Below are positions 8,454-17,200 of a DNA stretch of 64,000 nucleotides, piece by piece. Within the stretch, counting starts at the first letter, position 1; the number at the start of each line of letters is the position of its first letter. A model generated the notes under the pieces. That model had not been told where the DNA came from, did not search any database, and worked only from the letters and a program-made list of their open reading frames with translations. Both the position numbers and the translations under genes were made by a program. Source of the DNA: Prevotella amnii DSM 23384 = JCM 14753 (lineage in GTDB: Bacteria; Bacteroidota; Bacteroidia; Bacteroidales; Bacteroidaceae); the NCBI RefSeq assembly GCF_000378745.1, contig NZ_KB905270.1:53861-117860 (forward strand). The letters run 5' to 3'.

Positions 8454-9755
8454 TTATACTTTTAATAATCTATATCCTATGAAGCCACCTATTATGGAAG
8501 CTACAAATATGCCTATTTTGGCTTGTATGTGGAAATTAGGGTCGGCAAAAGCTAACGATGCTACAAAAATGGACATAGTAAAACCTATAGAAGCTAAGAA
8601 GCCTATACCAAAGATGCGTCGCCATGACATATCTTGTGATAATTTGCCTAACCCTATTTTTGTTAATACCCATACGGCAACTACAATGCCAAGTGGTTTT
8701 CCTATTAACAATCCCATCATAACCCCTATGCTGATGTTATTAGAAAAGATGCTTGTAATGTCCATATCTATAAAGTTGACCCCGGCATTTGCTAAGGCAA
8801 AAATAGGCATTATAACGAAAGAGACAAAGGAGTGCATACCATGTTCGAGGCGTTGTAGCGGTGGAAGGGCATTTATGGCTTCAGCTTTTACCTGAGTAAT
8901 AATTTCTACCTGTTCGTGTTCTAAGGTTCTTACGTCGTTACCTTCAGCCTGAGCGAAGAGCCTTATCTGGCGGCGTAGCCGAGCCATGAAGGTGGCTTCA
9001 GGTATTTTTGCATCAGCAGGTATCATAAAAGCAGCTAACACGGCGGCTATTGTAGCATGAATACCCGACATTAAAAAAGCTGTCCACACACCACAAACAC
9101 CCAGTAGTCCGTAAAATAACACGCTTTTTACCCCCATCTTATTAGCTATCATCATTATTAGCAGAAAAGCCACTCCTATAATAATATTTATAAAAGATAT
9201 ATTAGAAGTATAGAAGAGGGCTATCACTATAACCGACCCAAGGTCGTCTACTATGGCTAAAGTTGTTAAGAATACTTTTATAGATAGTGGCACTTTGTCG
9301 CCTAACATATATACTAAAGCAAGTGCAAAGGCTATATCTGTAGCCATAGGTATTCCCCAGCCGTTAGATACTTCAGTACCGAAATTGAGTGATAGAAAGA
9401 TGCTTGCAGGTACTATCATACCCATAATGGCTGCTCCTATAGGTAAGGTTACCTTTCTTATGTCGCGTAGCTCACCACCAATAAACTCACGTTTGAGCTC
9501 TAAGCCTACTACAAAGAAAAATAGCGACATAAGCCCGTCATTAATCCAGTGCTCTATAGAAAAGTTAAAATACTGCTTGCCGTTTACAACAAAACCTAAA
9601 TGGTATTCAAAGAAATGAGCAAAAGCGGTGCGCCAAGGTGAGTTAGCCATGATAAGAGCTATTACTACGGCGACAGCTAATACTATTCCGCCAGACTTTT
9701 CTTGTCGCATAAATTGTGTTATGGGAAAGAATACTTTTTTATTTAAAGTGTTCAT
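8454..9755 (-). CDS. nhaA: Na+/H+ antiporter NhaA
   Basis: Inner-membrane electrogenic antiporter that expels sodium in exchange for protons and maintains pH and salt homeostasis. At 433 residues it has normal length, with about 12 hydrophobic helices. The paired catalytic aspartates lie in TLAIVDDLGSVIVIAL, and the N-terminal FFFVVGLELKREF and MATDIAFALALVYMLG segments are diagnostic. A soluble loop of about 50 residues in the middle (RRQIRLFAQAEGNDVRTLEH) is longer than in E. coli NhaA. It is monocistronic with its own promoter (9843-9872). Confidence 0.95.
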   Translation of the reverse strand: MNTLNKKVFFPITQFMRQEKSGGIVLAVAVVIALIMANSPWRTAFAHFFEYHLGFVVNGKQYFNFSIEHWINDGLMSLFFFVVGLELKREFIGGELRDIRKVTLPIGAAIMGMIVPASIFLSLNFGTEVSNGWGIPMATDIAFALALVYMLGDKVPLSIKVFLTTLAIVDDLGSVIVIALFYTSNISFINIIIGVAFLLIMMIANKMGVKSVLFYGLLGVCGVWTAFLMSGIHATIAAVLAAFMIPADAKIPEATFMARLRRQIRLFAQAEGNDVRTLEHEQVEIITQVKAEAINALPPLQRLEHGMHSFVSFVIMPIFALANAGVNFIDMDITSIFSNNISIGVMMGLLIGKPLGIVVAVWVLTKIGLGKLSQDMSWRRIFGIGFLASIGFTMSIFVASLAFADPNFHIQAKIGIFVASIIGGFIGYRLLKV

Positions 9756-9842
9756 GAGATAGTTAATGTTTTGATGTTTTAAATTATATTATTAATAAAA
9801 AATATCCTGAAAATGTTGTTTAATAAAATAGTTTTGGATTGG

Positions 9843-9872
9843 CAAAGTTAATAAAAACATTAGGTTTAGCAA
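9843..9872 (-). promoter_or_regulatory. nhaA promoter
   Basis: On the minus strand TTG (9872-9870), 19 bases, then TAACTTTG (9850-9843): a complete Bacteroidetes promoter. Transcription would start near 9838, about 80 bases before the nhaA ATG. Confidence 0.7.
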
Positions 9873-9948
9873 GGGCGAAAGATAGGGAAAAAAATCTTAT
9901 AAAGATTCTTTTATAACTTTTTACAGTCATATCAAGCTAAAAAAGTAG

Positions 9949-9956
9949 TAACTTTG
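9949..9956 (+). promoter_or_regulatory. -7 element for the MATE gene
   Basis: TAACTTTG on the plus strand matches TAnnTTTG; no good -33 TTG is seen. Start near 9961 would give a leader of about 75 bases to the ATG at 10038. Confidence 0.55.
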
Positions 9957-10037
9957 TACCCTCGTATGCTTATCGTAGCTTGTCCCATGTATATTGTTTT
10001 TATGTAAGGGTGTTAGCTATAAAATAATAAAAAAGAA

Positions 10038-11390
10038 ATGTCGTATCATTTATCAACTTACACAACGCATTATAAAAATCTTATTTTTTTAGGTGTGCCT
10101 ATCATAGTAGGGCAGTTAGGTAATATTATTTTATCCTTTGCCGATACTCTTATGGTGGGGCATCATAGCACATACGAGCTGGCTGCTGCGGCTTTTGTAA
10201 ATAATGTTTTTGCGCTGGCTATACTTATGTCGTTGGGTTTTTCGTATGCAATTACGCCTATCGTGGGCAAGCTTTTCGGGCAAGGTAGACCTTCGCGTAT
10301 AGGCGAAGTAATGAAAAATGCTTTTGTTGCTAACACTGTTACTGCCATAATACTGATGGTAGCAATGGGGATATTATATCTTAATGTAGAGCATTTAGGA
10401 CAGCCAAAAGAGTTGTTACCTCTTATAAAGGATTACTACCTTATACAGTATGTGTCATTGCCATTTATCTCATGGTTTAATACTTTTAAGCAGTTTTTTG
10501 ATGGTATCACGGACACGCTTACAGCTATGTGTGTTATTGTAGTGGGTAACGTGATGAACATCTTTGGTAACTGGGTGCTGATATTTGGGCATTTTGGCTT
10601 TCCTGATATGGGGCTTAATGGGTCCGGACTTTCTACTTTGTTTGCACGTGTTGTAATGGCTTTAATCCTTTTTGCTCTTTTTAGAGGGCATAGACGTTAT
10701 AAGGTGTATGCTGAAGGTTGGTGTAAAGGAAAGCTTTCATGGACAGATTTTAAAGAACAAAACTCTTTAGGCTGGCCTCTCTCTTTCCAAATGGGATTAG
10801 AGGCAGCTGCTTTTGGAGCTTCGAGCATTATGGTAGGGTGGATAGGAACTATAGCTCTTGCAGCTCATCAGGTTATGCTTACTATATCCCAACTTGGCTA
10901 TATGATATATTATGGTTTAGCCGCTGCGGTAGCTGTGCGCACAAGTAACTTTGCCGGGCGTAAAGACTGGGAGGCAGTATGGATAACCTCGAGAGCAGGG
11001 CTTCATCTCATTTTGCTTTTAGCCTTTACCACCTGTATACCCATCTTTTGTTGTCGGCATATCATAGGGGGGCTTTTTACGGATAATGTGCAGGTGCAGC
11101 AGCTTGTTGCTATGCTGGTAGTGCCTTTTATGATATACCAGTTTGGCGATGGTATGCAGGTAAATTATGCTAATTCGCTGCGTGGAATAGGGTATGTAAA
11201 ACCACTTATGGGTGTAGCTTTTGTGTCTTATTTTCTTACCTCTTTGTCTATGTCTTATCTTTTAGGTATATATTTTCATGGAGGTATTGTTGGTGTGTGG
11301 GCAGCCTTTCCTATATCGCTCACATTAGCAGGCATTCTTTATTATTATTATTATAGGAAAGGAATGAGCCGAATGGAGCAAGCATCATGA
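10038..11390 (+). CDS. MATE-family efflux transporter
   Basis: Inner-membrane multidrug and toxin extrusion protein, exchanging organic cations or drugs for Na+ or H+. The 450 residues form about 12 hydrophobic helices in two similar halves: the N-terminal half begins FLGVPIIVGQLGNIILSFADTLMVG-like sequence, and the second half carries SLGWPLSFQMGLEAAAFGAS and LAAHQVMLTISQLGYMIYYG, as in NorM-type proteins. It is monocistronic, between its own -7 element and a strong bidirectional terminator. The substrate cannot be inferred; DinF-like and NorM-like members are not separable here. Confidence 0.88.
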   Translation: MSYHLSTYTTHYKNLIFLGVPIIVGQLGNIILSFADTLMVGHHSTYELAAAAFVNNVFALAILMSLGFSYAITPIVGKLFGQGRPSRIGEVMKNAFVANTVTAIILMVAMGILYLNVEHLGQPKELLPLIKDYYLIQYVSLPFISWFNTFKQFFDGITDTLTAMCVIVVGNVMNIFGNWVLIFGHFGFPDMGLNGSGLSTLFARVVMALILFALFRGHRRYKVYAEGWCKGKLSWTDFKEQNSLGWPLSFQMGLEAAAFGASSIMVGWIGTIALAAHQVMLTISQLGYMIYYGLAAAVAVRTSNFAGRKDWEAVWITSRAGLHLILLLAFTTCIPIFCCRHIIGGLFTDNVQVQQLVAMLVVPFMIYQFGDGMQVNYANSLRGIGYVKPLMGVAFVSYFLTSLSMSYLLGIYFHGGIVGVWAAFPISLTLAGILYYYYYRKGMSRMEQAS

Positions 11391-11427
11391 TATAAAGGCT
11401 TTTGCCTTAGGGTAAAGAAACGAAAAA

Positions 11428-11467
11428 GGTGCGGAAAGCAAATGTCTGTTTATTTGCTTTCCGCACC
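11428..11467. terminator. Bidirectional terminator between the MATE gene and the HIT gene
   Basis: The 16-base arm GGTGCGGAAAGCAAAT (11428-11443) pairs perfectly with 11452-11467 around an eight-base loop. TTTT follows on the plus strand after one C, and AAAAA precedes it, giving a T-run for the opposite direction. It separates two convergent genes. Confidence 0.85.
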
Positions 11468-11482
11468 CTTTTGTTTTGTATG

Positions 11483-11881
11483 TTATTTATGTGCAGAAAA
11501 AGCTGCAAAAACTTTTTCGGCTATTTCCTTTTGCTCTTCATTGCTTATTGTAACATGAGAATGAAAGTTAGCATCTTCTTCTTTGTTTATAGGCAAAAGA
11601 TGTATGTGAGCATGGTTTACTTCTAAGCCATACACGGCTTGAGCTATCTTCTTACAAGGTATCACCTCTTTAAGAGCCTTGGCTACATGCTTTGCAAAGA
11701 TCTGAAAGTCGGCTAAGTCGTCGTCTTCCATGTCGAATATATAGTCTATCTCTTTACGAGGGATTACCAGTGTGTGCCCCTTTGTTACAGGATTGATGTC
11801 GAGAAAAGCATAAAACTTATCGTTCTCAGCACATTTATAACTTGGTATTTCGCCTGCGGCAATTTTGCTAAAGATACTCAT
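11483..11881 (-). CDS. HIT-family (histidine triad) nucleotide hydrolase
   Basis: Small cytoplasmic HIT protein of the Hint branch, which hydrolyses purine nucleoside phosphoramidates and related AMP esters. The 132-residue length is normal. The triad is intact as NHAHIHLLP near residues 93-101, and the N-terminal MSIFSKIAAGEIPSYKCAEN and FLDINPVTKGHTLVIPRKE segments are typical. It lies 20 bases behind greA and probably shares its transcript. The physiological substrate is unknown. Confidence 0.92.
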   Translation of the reverse strand: MSIFSKIAAGEIPSYKCAENDKFYAFLDINPVTKGHTLVIPRKEIDYIFDMEDDDLADFQIFAKHVAKALKEVIPCKKIAQAVYGLEVNHAHIHLLPINKEEDANFHSHVTISNEEQKEIAEKVFAAFSAHK

Positions 11882-11901
11882 AATAACCTCTTTTTTTTTA
11901 T

Positions 11902-12372
11902 TTATGCATCAATAGAAATCTTATCTATTCTTAGTTTTATTGTTCCGCGAGGGATTGTTATCTCAGCTATATCGCCCACCTTTTTGTTTAAGAGTCCTTG
12001 CGCAATAGGTGTCTTAATAGATATCTTGCCCTGCTTAATATTAGCCTCTGTTTCGCTTACAATGGTGTAAGTCATCTTTGTTTGGTTATCGATGTTGGTC
12101 ATCTCTACTGTAGAAAGTATCTGTACAGCTTCAGTGCTTAAGCGTGAAGTGTCTACTATCTTAGCTTCGGCTAAAGTTTTTTTCATCTCAAGTATCTTTG
12201 CTTCAAGGTGGCGTTGTGCTTCCTTTGCAGCATCGTATTCTGAGTTTTCACTTAAATCGCCCTTATCGGCTGCTTCTGCTATAGCTGCCGATGCCTTTGG
12301 ACGCTCTACGGATTCAAGTTGTTTAAGGTCTTCAACGAGCTTGTCATAGCCCTCTTGTGACATGTATGCCAT
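11902..12372 (-). CDS. greA: Transcription elongation factor GreA
   Basis: Binds the RNA polymerase secondary channel and stimulates cleavage of backtracked transcripts. The 156 residues comprise an N-terminal coiled coil (about 1-75) whose acidic tip is DKGDLSENSEYDAAKE, followed by the C-terminal FKBP-like domain. The start MAYMSQEGYDKL fits the family. It is upstream of the HIT gene on the same strand, with a full promoter at 12497-12527 and a leader of about 120 bases. Confidence 0.95.
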   Translation of the reverse strand: MAYMSQEGYDKLVEDLKQLESVERPKASAAIAEAADKGDLSENSEYDAAKEAQRHLEAKILEMKKTLAEAKIVDTSRLSTEAVQILSTVEMTNIDNQTKMTYTIVSETEANIKQGKISIKTPIAQGLLNKKVGDIAEITIPRGTIKLRIDKISIDA

Positions 12373-12496
12373 AATTATTTCGTGTTATATATATTAATTC
12401 TACTTGTTTTAAACAGATATAAAAATAAAAGAATTCCAACACGTATTGCTTGCTGTCAGAATCCCTATAAATCTTTTTACCCATAAAATGATGCTA

Positions 12497-12527
12497 CAAA
12501 GTTAGGCAATGTTTTTTATATAACCAA
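12497..12527 (-). promoter_or_regulatory. greA-HIT promoter
   Basis: On the minus strand TTG (12527-12525), 20 bases, then TAACTTTG (12504-12497). Start near 12492. Confidence 0.7.
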
Positions 12528-12596
12528 TAGTTTATAGTTTTATTTACTTATTATTATTTTTTTTAGATAAAGTGTTTTTGTTCAGATATAAATGTT

Positions 12597-12604
12597 TAAC
12601 TTTG
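12597..12604 (+). promoter_or_regulatory. -7 element heading the small protein/lipoprotein locus
   Basis: TAACTTTG matches the -7 consensus; the nearest TTG upstream (12578-12580) is only 16 bases away, so the -33 is weak. Start near 12609 would create a leader of about 460 bases before the first credible gene at 13072. That leader holds a hairpin (CTCTTTAT/ATAAAGAG, 12636-12659), a run of seven C (12810-12816) and only one doubtful ORF. Confidence 0.5.
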
Positions 12605-13071
12605 CACGAATTAATAAAACATAAAGCTATAATATCTCTTTATGCTATGATATAAAGAGTAATGTGTAAGGTAATGGATATTTTTTTCAGTGTATATATG
12701 TATAAGCTAAAACGATATGGTGCGTTATGCTTAAGCACAGGTTTTGCTTGCCTAAAAGGATTGGGTAAAAAGATATATGCATTAAGCGAATTGTTAATAT
12801 TAGTTATTACCCCCCCGTTATTTAACTTTTTTTACCATTTTGCGGCTAAAAAGTGCTTCTTCTTTGGTCTATTCATAGGTCAGAGCAGGGCTGTATTGTC
12901 GTGTCTGGACATGTTATGTTTAAAAAAACATCTCTTTTCTTTTGCAAAACGAATAGGTTTTAAACTCTTAAAAAGGGCAAGGGCTATGCTTTATAGCTTA
13001 CGTTTTATGTATAAATGCTTATATAAAGATATTTCACAACAACATAATAATTTTTCTTATTTTAAAAAAGT

Positions 13072-13284
13072 ATGCAAAAAGACAGTAAAAAAAAGTGTTT
13101 GTATATACCACCTATCTGTGAGGTAATACAGATGGAAGCGTCTAATATTATGGAGTTTTCAGGTGGTATGGGAGGTTTTCATTATGAAGGTACTTTGAAC
13201 GGAGATGACGGAGATGACCCACAAAAGCCTGGTAATAGAAGTGCTGAAGAAGAAAATAATATAATACATTATATAAATAAATGA
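13072..13284 (+). CDS. Small protein with a Y-I-x-P motif, acidic C-terminus, unknown function
   Basis: A 70-residue protein without recognised function. It starts with a basic stretch (MQKDSKKKCLYIPPICEV), followed by a glycine-rich middle (SGGMGGFHYEG) and an acidic tail (NGDDGDDP, SAEEENN). Short proteins with a Lys-rich start, Tyr-x-x-Pro-x-x-Glu-Val and a Gly/Asp-rich tail are common in Prevotella-like genomes next to surface-lipoprotein genes; this is recalled resemblance, not a search result. Its TGA overlaps the ATG of the lipoprotein gene (ATGA at 13281-13284), so the two are translationally coupled. No signal peptide or membrane helix is seen. A leader, chaperone or secreted-peptide role is open. 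Confidence 0.6.
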   Translation: MQKDSKKKCLYIPPICEVIQMEASNIMEFSGGMGGFHYEGTLNGDDGDDPQKPGNRSAEEENNIIHYINK

Positions 13285-15824
13285 ATAAGATGCAGATACT
13301 ATTAAGACAGAAAACAATGGTTAAAACATTAGGGATAATGATGGTTTTTGCAGTTGTTAATATTATGTTTGCCTCATGCAGTGATGAGGGTATAGCTGGG
13401 AAAACTAAGATTTTAAATAAAGTAGAGGGTAAGGACGGCATTGAGCTTGCACAGTCTACTGTTTCTATAACAGCAGATGCGGGAATGCAGTTGCCTGATG
13501 TAAGTAAGCCTATAGACCCTACTATAGAGCCAACAAGCCGTGCTGTTTCTCTAAACGAGAAATATATGCCTTTAGCAGAAGGCTCTGAGCTTAAAGCAAG
13601 AGTTTTTATTGTTAAAGCGCCTAAAGACGCAAGAAAGAAGATAGGTTGGAGCGATGCCATCGATCCCAAAGATATTATTTTAGGTGCTGGAGAGCTGGAA
13701 TGGGACATACAACAAACTATGCCCGGTGGTGGTGTGAGGTTATATTCTACAAAGAAAGTAACTTTTCACTGGCTTAAAGGCGATGGTAACGTGGATATTA
13801 AGAAGGGAGAAAACTGGTATATATGTGGTATTATAGGAGGAGAATATAATAAGGAATACGATGAAGCGCGTAATAATCCTGAAAATAATGAGGCTGATCG
13901 TAAGCTTGCAGAGAGGCTTTATCATTTCTATGTAGACTTCGATCCTAATAATTCGCCTAAGCATAACACTATAGATAGTGAAGGACACATACAGGTAACA
14001 GCACCGTTTACAACGGGGTGGACTAAGTTAGACATAAAAGAAGACAACAAGATAAGCTTGCATCAGTGGAACTTTAAACCTATGGGAACGCTGTTACATT
14101 TTCGTATTAAGCGCGATGAGAGCTTGGTGCCACTTGAGGCATGTAGATATACTTTTGCCAGCTCGCAGCTTACGGCTAATGGCGGATTTCTTATGATGCC
14201 ACAAACTATGTTTAGAACAAAAGATGATGACTTAAAAGAAGATTACACAGCAGGGGTAGACTGTGAGATACGCCCATGGACTAACAGCATAGTAGGTAAC
14301 TTTTACTGGAATTATGTATACGATATGCGTCCGCATTTTAATAACACTTCCACTCAGACAGGATACGAAGAAAGTAAACATGCTAATGATTGGGGTCCTG
14401 CTATATATGAGTATAGATATACCTTTGACGCAAACGCTATGCGTAAAAATAACAAGACTGGTTATGACGACTTTTATGTATGGGGTATGCCTGTGCCTCA
14501 CACAGAGCAGGTGGGTACCTCGCAGATGACTGCCGAGCGTGGAGGCTTTATGCTTGGTTGTAAGCAGAAAAAAGGTAAAAAATACGATTATGCTAACGAA
14601 TGGCTTTATGCTGCTAAAGAGCGAGAACTAAAGTCGGGCGAATATAAGATTTTCGACTTTAAGCAAAAGCCAGGAAAAGCCTTCTTAGTAGAGCTTGGAG
14701 TATGCCGCCCAAGGTTTAGCGCTATGGAAGGTGAAAAGCTAAAATATCCATGGGCAAACCCTCTTGAGCGTTTTGCTGTAACTAATAGCCGCACAGAGGG
14801 TAAGGGCTTTCATGGTGAAAACCTTCAGCATACTAATGAAGATAAAAATGGGGAGGTATATGATTGGTCTATTAAGAATGGTCCGTTTAAGATGCGCTTT
14901 ATTAATAAGGATAGACGCTATTTGCCTGAAGGCTATCATTTACCAAGCGGTGAAGAGTTTGGGATATGCTTCCCTAATATAATTAAAAACATAAATGAAA
15001 TAAAATTGTATAAAGACCTTTTAAAATATTCTGATATAAAGTCAGCACCTAAACCATACTTAGAGATGTATGACCCTACCAAAGATGACACAAGAGGTCG
15101 TATTATTGCTTCAAGCAAAAATCCTGCTGAAGACGAAACCGCGTATTGGCAAACCAGTCCATTGTTTTATGGCTACTATATGCATAACCCTAAAAACCCT
15201 CTTGAGTTTTATGCTATACGCTTTTGTGGTGAAAACAAAGAGGCATCAAAGATGGAGAATAGAAACCGTAGCATCGTAGGAAACCGTTACAGGTGTGTGT
15301 ATCGCTGGCGCGTGCTTAATGCAGGAAGTAATGATAAGTTAAGCGAAGACGAGCATGGTATGCGTATTGTGGTGCAGAGCCGATGGATAGGGCATGCTAA
15401 TGTTAGCGTAAAAGATATTATAGACGAGCGTTGGTGGGGTGAGTGTTCGACGCAGAACCCTTTATATAAGGCAGATTGTTACCGTGTGTTGCCTGCTGTG
15501 GGGTATCCACATGCTATATCCGGCATTTGGAGTATTACTTACTTTTCAAGGACACGTTGGCTTTATGATAACTACAGTAATGATGATGTCGATCATAATA
15601 TCGATCTCTGTTGTAGAGCTTATAACAGAAACGGATTTACTCGTAAGCATTGGTCAGTTAATAAGTACTGCTACGGTGTACGCTTGATGACAGATAGAGA
15701 AACTGACGAGTTCGGACCGCTTGCGCCACGCAACAGTCAAAGAGATATGTATGAAGGCACGCTTATTCACCGCCCAGAAGACGATGGGAAAAGTGATTGG
15801 ACTTATCCCGTAAAGAAGAAATAA
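13281..15824 (+). CDS. Large surface lipoprotein, possibly fimbrillin-like
   Basis: An 847-residue predicted lipoprotein. A hydrophobic signal (about residues 14-30) ends in a lipobox, MFASCSDEG, with the lipidated Cys near residue 33. An alternative start is the ATG at 13317 (MVKTLGIMMVF). The N-terminal mature region contains PTSRAVSLNEKYM, reminiscent of the Arg-Ala/Val region of Bacteroidales fimbrillin precursors. The C-terminal part (RYLPEGYHLPSGEEFG up to YCYGVRLM) resembles the 'xWHLPSxxE ... GxxVR' domain found at the end of many Bacteroidetes surface proteins. The protein is rich in aromatic residues. It is coupled to the small gene upstream and followed by a large imperfect palindrome. 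Lipoprotein status is firm; a fimbrial role is a weak inference. Confidence 0.7.
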   Translation: MNKMQILLRQKTMVKTLGIMMVFAVVNIMFASCSDEGIAGKTKILNKVEGKDGIELAQSTVSITADAGMQLPDVSKPIDPTIEPTSRAVSLNEKYMPLAEGSELKARVFIVKAPKDARKKIGWSDAIDPKDIILGAGELEWDIQQTMPGGGVRLYSTKKVTFHWLKGDGNVDIKKGENWYICGIIGGEYNKEYDEARNNPENNEADRKLAERLYHFYVDFDPNNSPKHNTIDSEGHIQVTAPFTTGWTKLDIKEDNKISLHQWNFKPMGTLLHFRIKRDESLVPLEACRYTFASSQLTANGGFLMMPQTMFRTKDDDLKEDYTAGVDCEIRPWTNSIVGNFYWNYVYDMRPHFNNTSTQTGYEESKHANDWGPAIYEYRYTFDANAMRKNNKTGYDDFYVWGMPVPHTEQVGTSQMTAERGGFMLGCKQKKGKKYDYANEWLYAAKERELKSGEYKIFDFKQKPGKAFLVELGVCRPRFSAMEGEKLKYPWANPLERFAVTNSRTEGKGFHGENLQHTNEDKNGEVYDWSIKNGPFKMRFINKDRRYLPEGYHLPSGEEFGICFPNIIKNINEIKLYKDLLKYSDIKSAPKPYLEMYDPTKDDTRGRIIASSKNPAEDETAYWQTSPLFYGYYMHNPKNPLEFYAIRFCGENKEASKMENRNRSIVGNRYRCVYRWRVLNAGSNDKLSEDEHGMRIVVQSRWIGHANVSVKDIIDERWWGECSTQNPLYKADCYRVLPAVGYPHAISGIWSITYFSRTRWLYDNYSNDDVDHNIDLCCRAYNRNGFTRKHWSVNKYCYGVRLMTDRETDEFGPLAPRNSQRDMYEGTLIHRPEDDGKSDWTYPVKKK

Positions 15825-15837
15825 CCTTTTTTTAAAA

Positions 15838-15926
15838 TAGTTAGCGGTATGGTAAAAGAAGATATGTGGTTAAAGATAGCTAAAAGAAAAGCTATGATTA
15901 TCTTTCTTTTTACAAACCGTTAGCTA
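15838..15926. repeat. Long imperfect inverted repeat after the lipoprotein gene
   Basis: The arm at 15838-15864 (starting TAGTTAGCGG, ending GAAGATA) is largely complementary to 15899-15926 (starting TATCTTTC, ending CGTTAGCTA), with a nested TAGCT/AGCTA hairpin between them. It lies 14 bases after the stop codon, so it may end or stabilise the mRNA. A second small palindrome, GTTATTTTTA/TAAAAATAAC, sits at 15987-16009. Nothing else is recognised in 15927-16170. Confidence 0.55.
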
Positions 15927-16170
15927 TAAATGAACAATAGAAGAGCATTTAAGAGGAAGGAAAATAAAGATGAAAAAGAAAAATAAGTTATTTTTATACT
16001 AAAAATAACCTAAAAATGCTTTTAAAATAATTTATTTTTCCTCGCTAAACCTTTCCTTTTACTGCTTTAACTTTTGCCTTTTACAGCTTTAAGTGTAGGC
16101 TTTTTTCTCGGAAAGGTTGTTTTATAAGCTTTATAAGGCTTTAAAGAGAGAGTTAGGTTAAAACAACGAA

Positions 16171-16203
16171 AAGGGCTAAAACCATATATAGGTTTTAGCC
16201 CTT
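16171..16203. terminator. Bidirectional terminator
   Basis: AAGGGCTAAAACC (16171-16183) pairs perfectly with GGTTTTAGCCCTT (16191-16203) around a seven-base ATATATA loop. It lies between the convergent lipoprotein gene and the BI-1 gene and can serve both. Confidence 0.75.
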
Positions 16204-16257
16204 AATCATAAAATATGAGAAATGTTTACTGGAAACAAACAACAATATGTGTGCTTC

Positions 16258-16977
16258 TTACTTTCTATCTCCTAAAAAGCGTAATAGGTATAAGAAGAGA
16301 TTAACGAAGTCGAGGTACAGGCTTAAAGCTCCGATGAGAGCTACTTTTTGTGCCTGCTCATTAATATCGCCTACTAAAGATAGCTGTTTTTTTATGTTCT
16401 GTGTGTCCCACGCTGTTAGTCCGGTGAAGATTAATACACCAAATGCGCTAACTATGAGGTCCATCATAGAGCTTTTTAGAAATATATTAACCATACCTGC
16501 TATTATAAGTCCTATGACAGCCATCATGAGAATGCTGCCCAAGCGCGATAAGTCGCGTTTTGTAGCATATCCTATAAGAGCCATAGCACCAAATGTTCCT
16601 GCTGTGATAAGGAATGTTTTTGTTATAGATGCTATGTTATAAGCCATAAATATCCAGCCTAATGTAGCCCCATTGATAATAGAAAACAATATAAACCACA
16701 TTGTAGCACTTTGCAGTGATAGCCTGTTTATGCGTGCCGATACATAAAAAACAATGCCTACCTCAATGATTGCACATATTAAAATAGGCATTCTGCTTGT
16801 GTAAAGCATTTGCATCATGGCAGGCGACGTGCTTAAAAAGTAGGCTGTGATGCCTGTTATAACAAGTGCCATGGTCATCCATGTAAATACTTTGCGCATT
16901 AATACCGGCATAGCTTTTTGCATAGCAAGATCGCGCTCTCTTGTGTTAGCTTGAGTAGAAAAGTTGTCAAAATTCAT
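16258..16977 (-). CDS. Bax inhibitor-1/YccA-family membrane protein
   Basis: Inner-membrane protein of 239 residues with about seven transmembrane helices, of the Bax-inhibitor-1/YccA/YbhL family; members are proton-sensitive calcium leak channels or FtsH-associated modulators. Typical segments are MRKVFTWMTMALVITGITAY, NGATLGWIFMAYNIASITKT and AWDTQNIKKQL near the C-terminus, which carries the conserved Asp. It ends in FLYLLRFLGDRK. Monocistronic; no TAnnTTTG element is seen in the 223 bases upstream. The specific role is not known. Confidence 0.88.
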   Translation of the reverse strand: MNFDNFSTQANTRERDLAMQKAMPVLMRKVFTWMTMALVITGITAYFLSTSPAMMQMLYTSRMPILICAIIEVGIVFYVSARINRLSLQSATMWFILFSIINGATLGWIFMAYNIASITKTFLITAGTFGAMALIGYATKRDLSRLGSILMMAVIGLIIAGMVNIFLKSSMMDLIVSAFGVLIFTGLTAWDTQNIKKQLSLVGDINEQAQKVALIGALSLYLDFVNLFLYLLRFLGDRK

Positions 16978-17200
16978 GTTAGCTCTTATTTTTATTTATG
17001 TTATTATTTTACATCAGCATATAGCTGACATGTTTTATTTTATTTTATATCATTGATAATATTACAGATACGAACAAAAGGTGTACCATATTATGGTTTT
17101 AGGTAAGGTTTTGTGCGCTATGTTTGTTAATTTTCATTATAGTAACTTAATAGTTAGTCTGTTATCTTTAGAAATGCTTTTTCTGCAGCTTTTTGCCCTC

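Noticed and set aside
8479..9618. Plus-strand open frames across nhaA
   Set aside because: They are antisense shadows of the clear NhaA gene and show no family motif.
12662..13126. 154-codon open frame in the leader before the small-protein gene
   Set aside because: It has no family resemblance, an odd Cys/Phe/Lys-rich composition from AT-rich sequence, crosses the C-run and overlaps the credible small gene at 13072 in another frame. Most likely non-coding, though not excluded.
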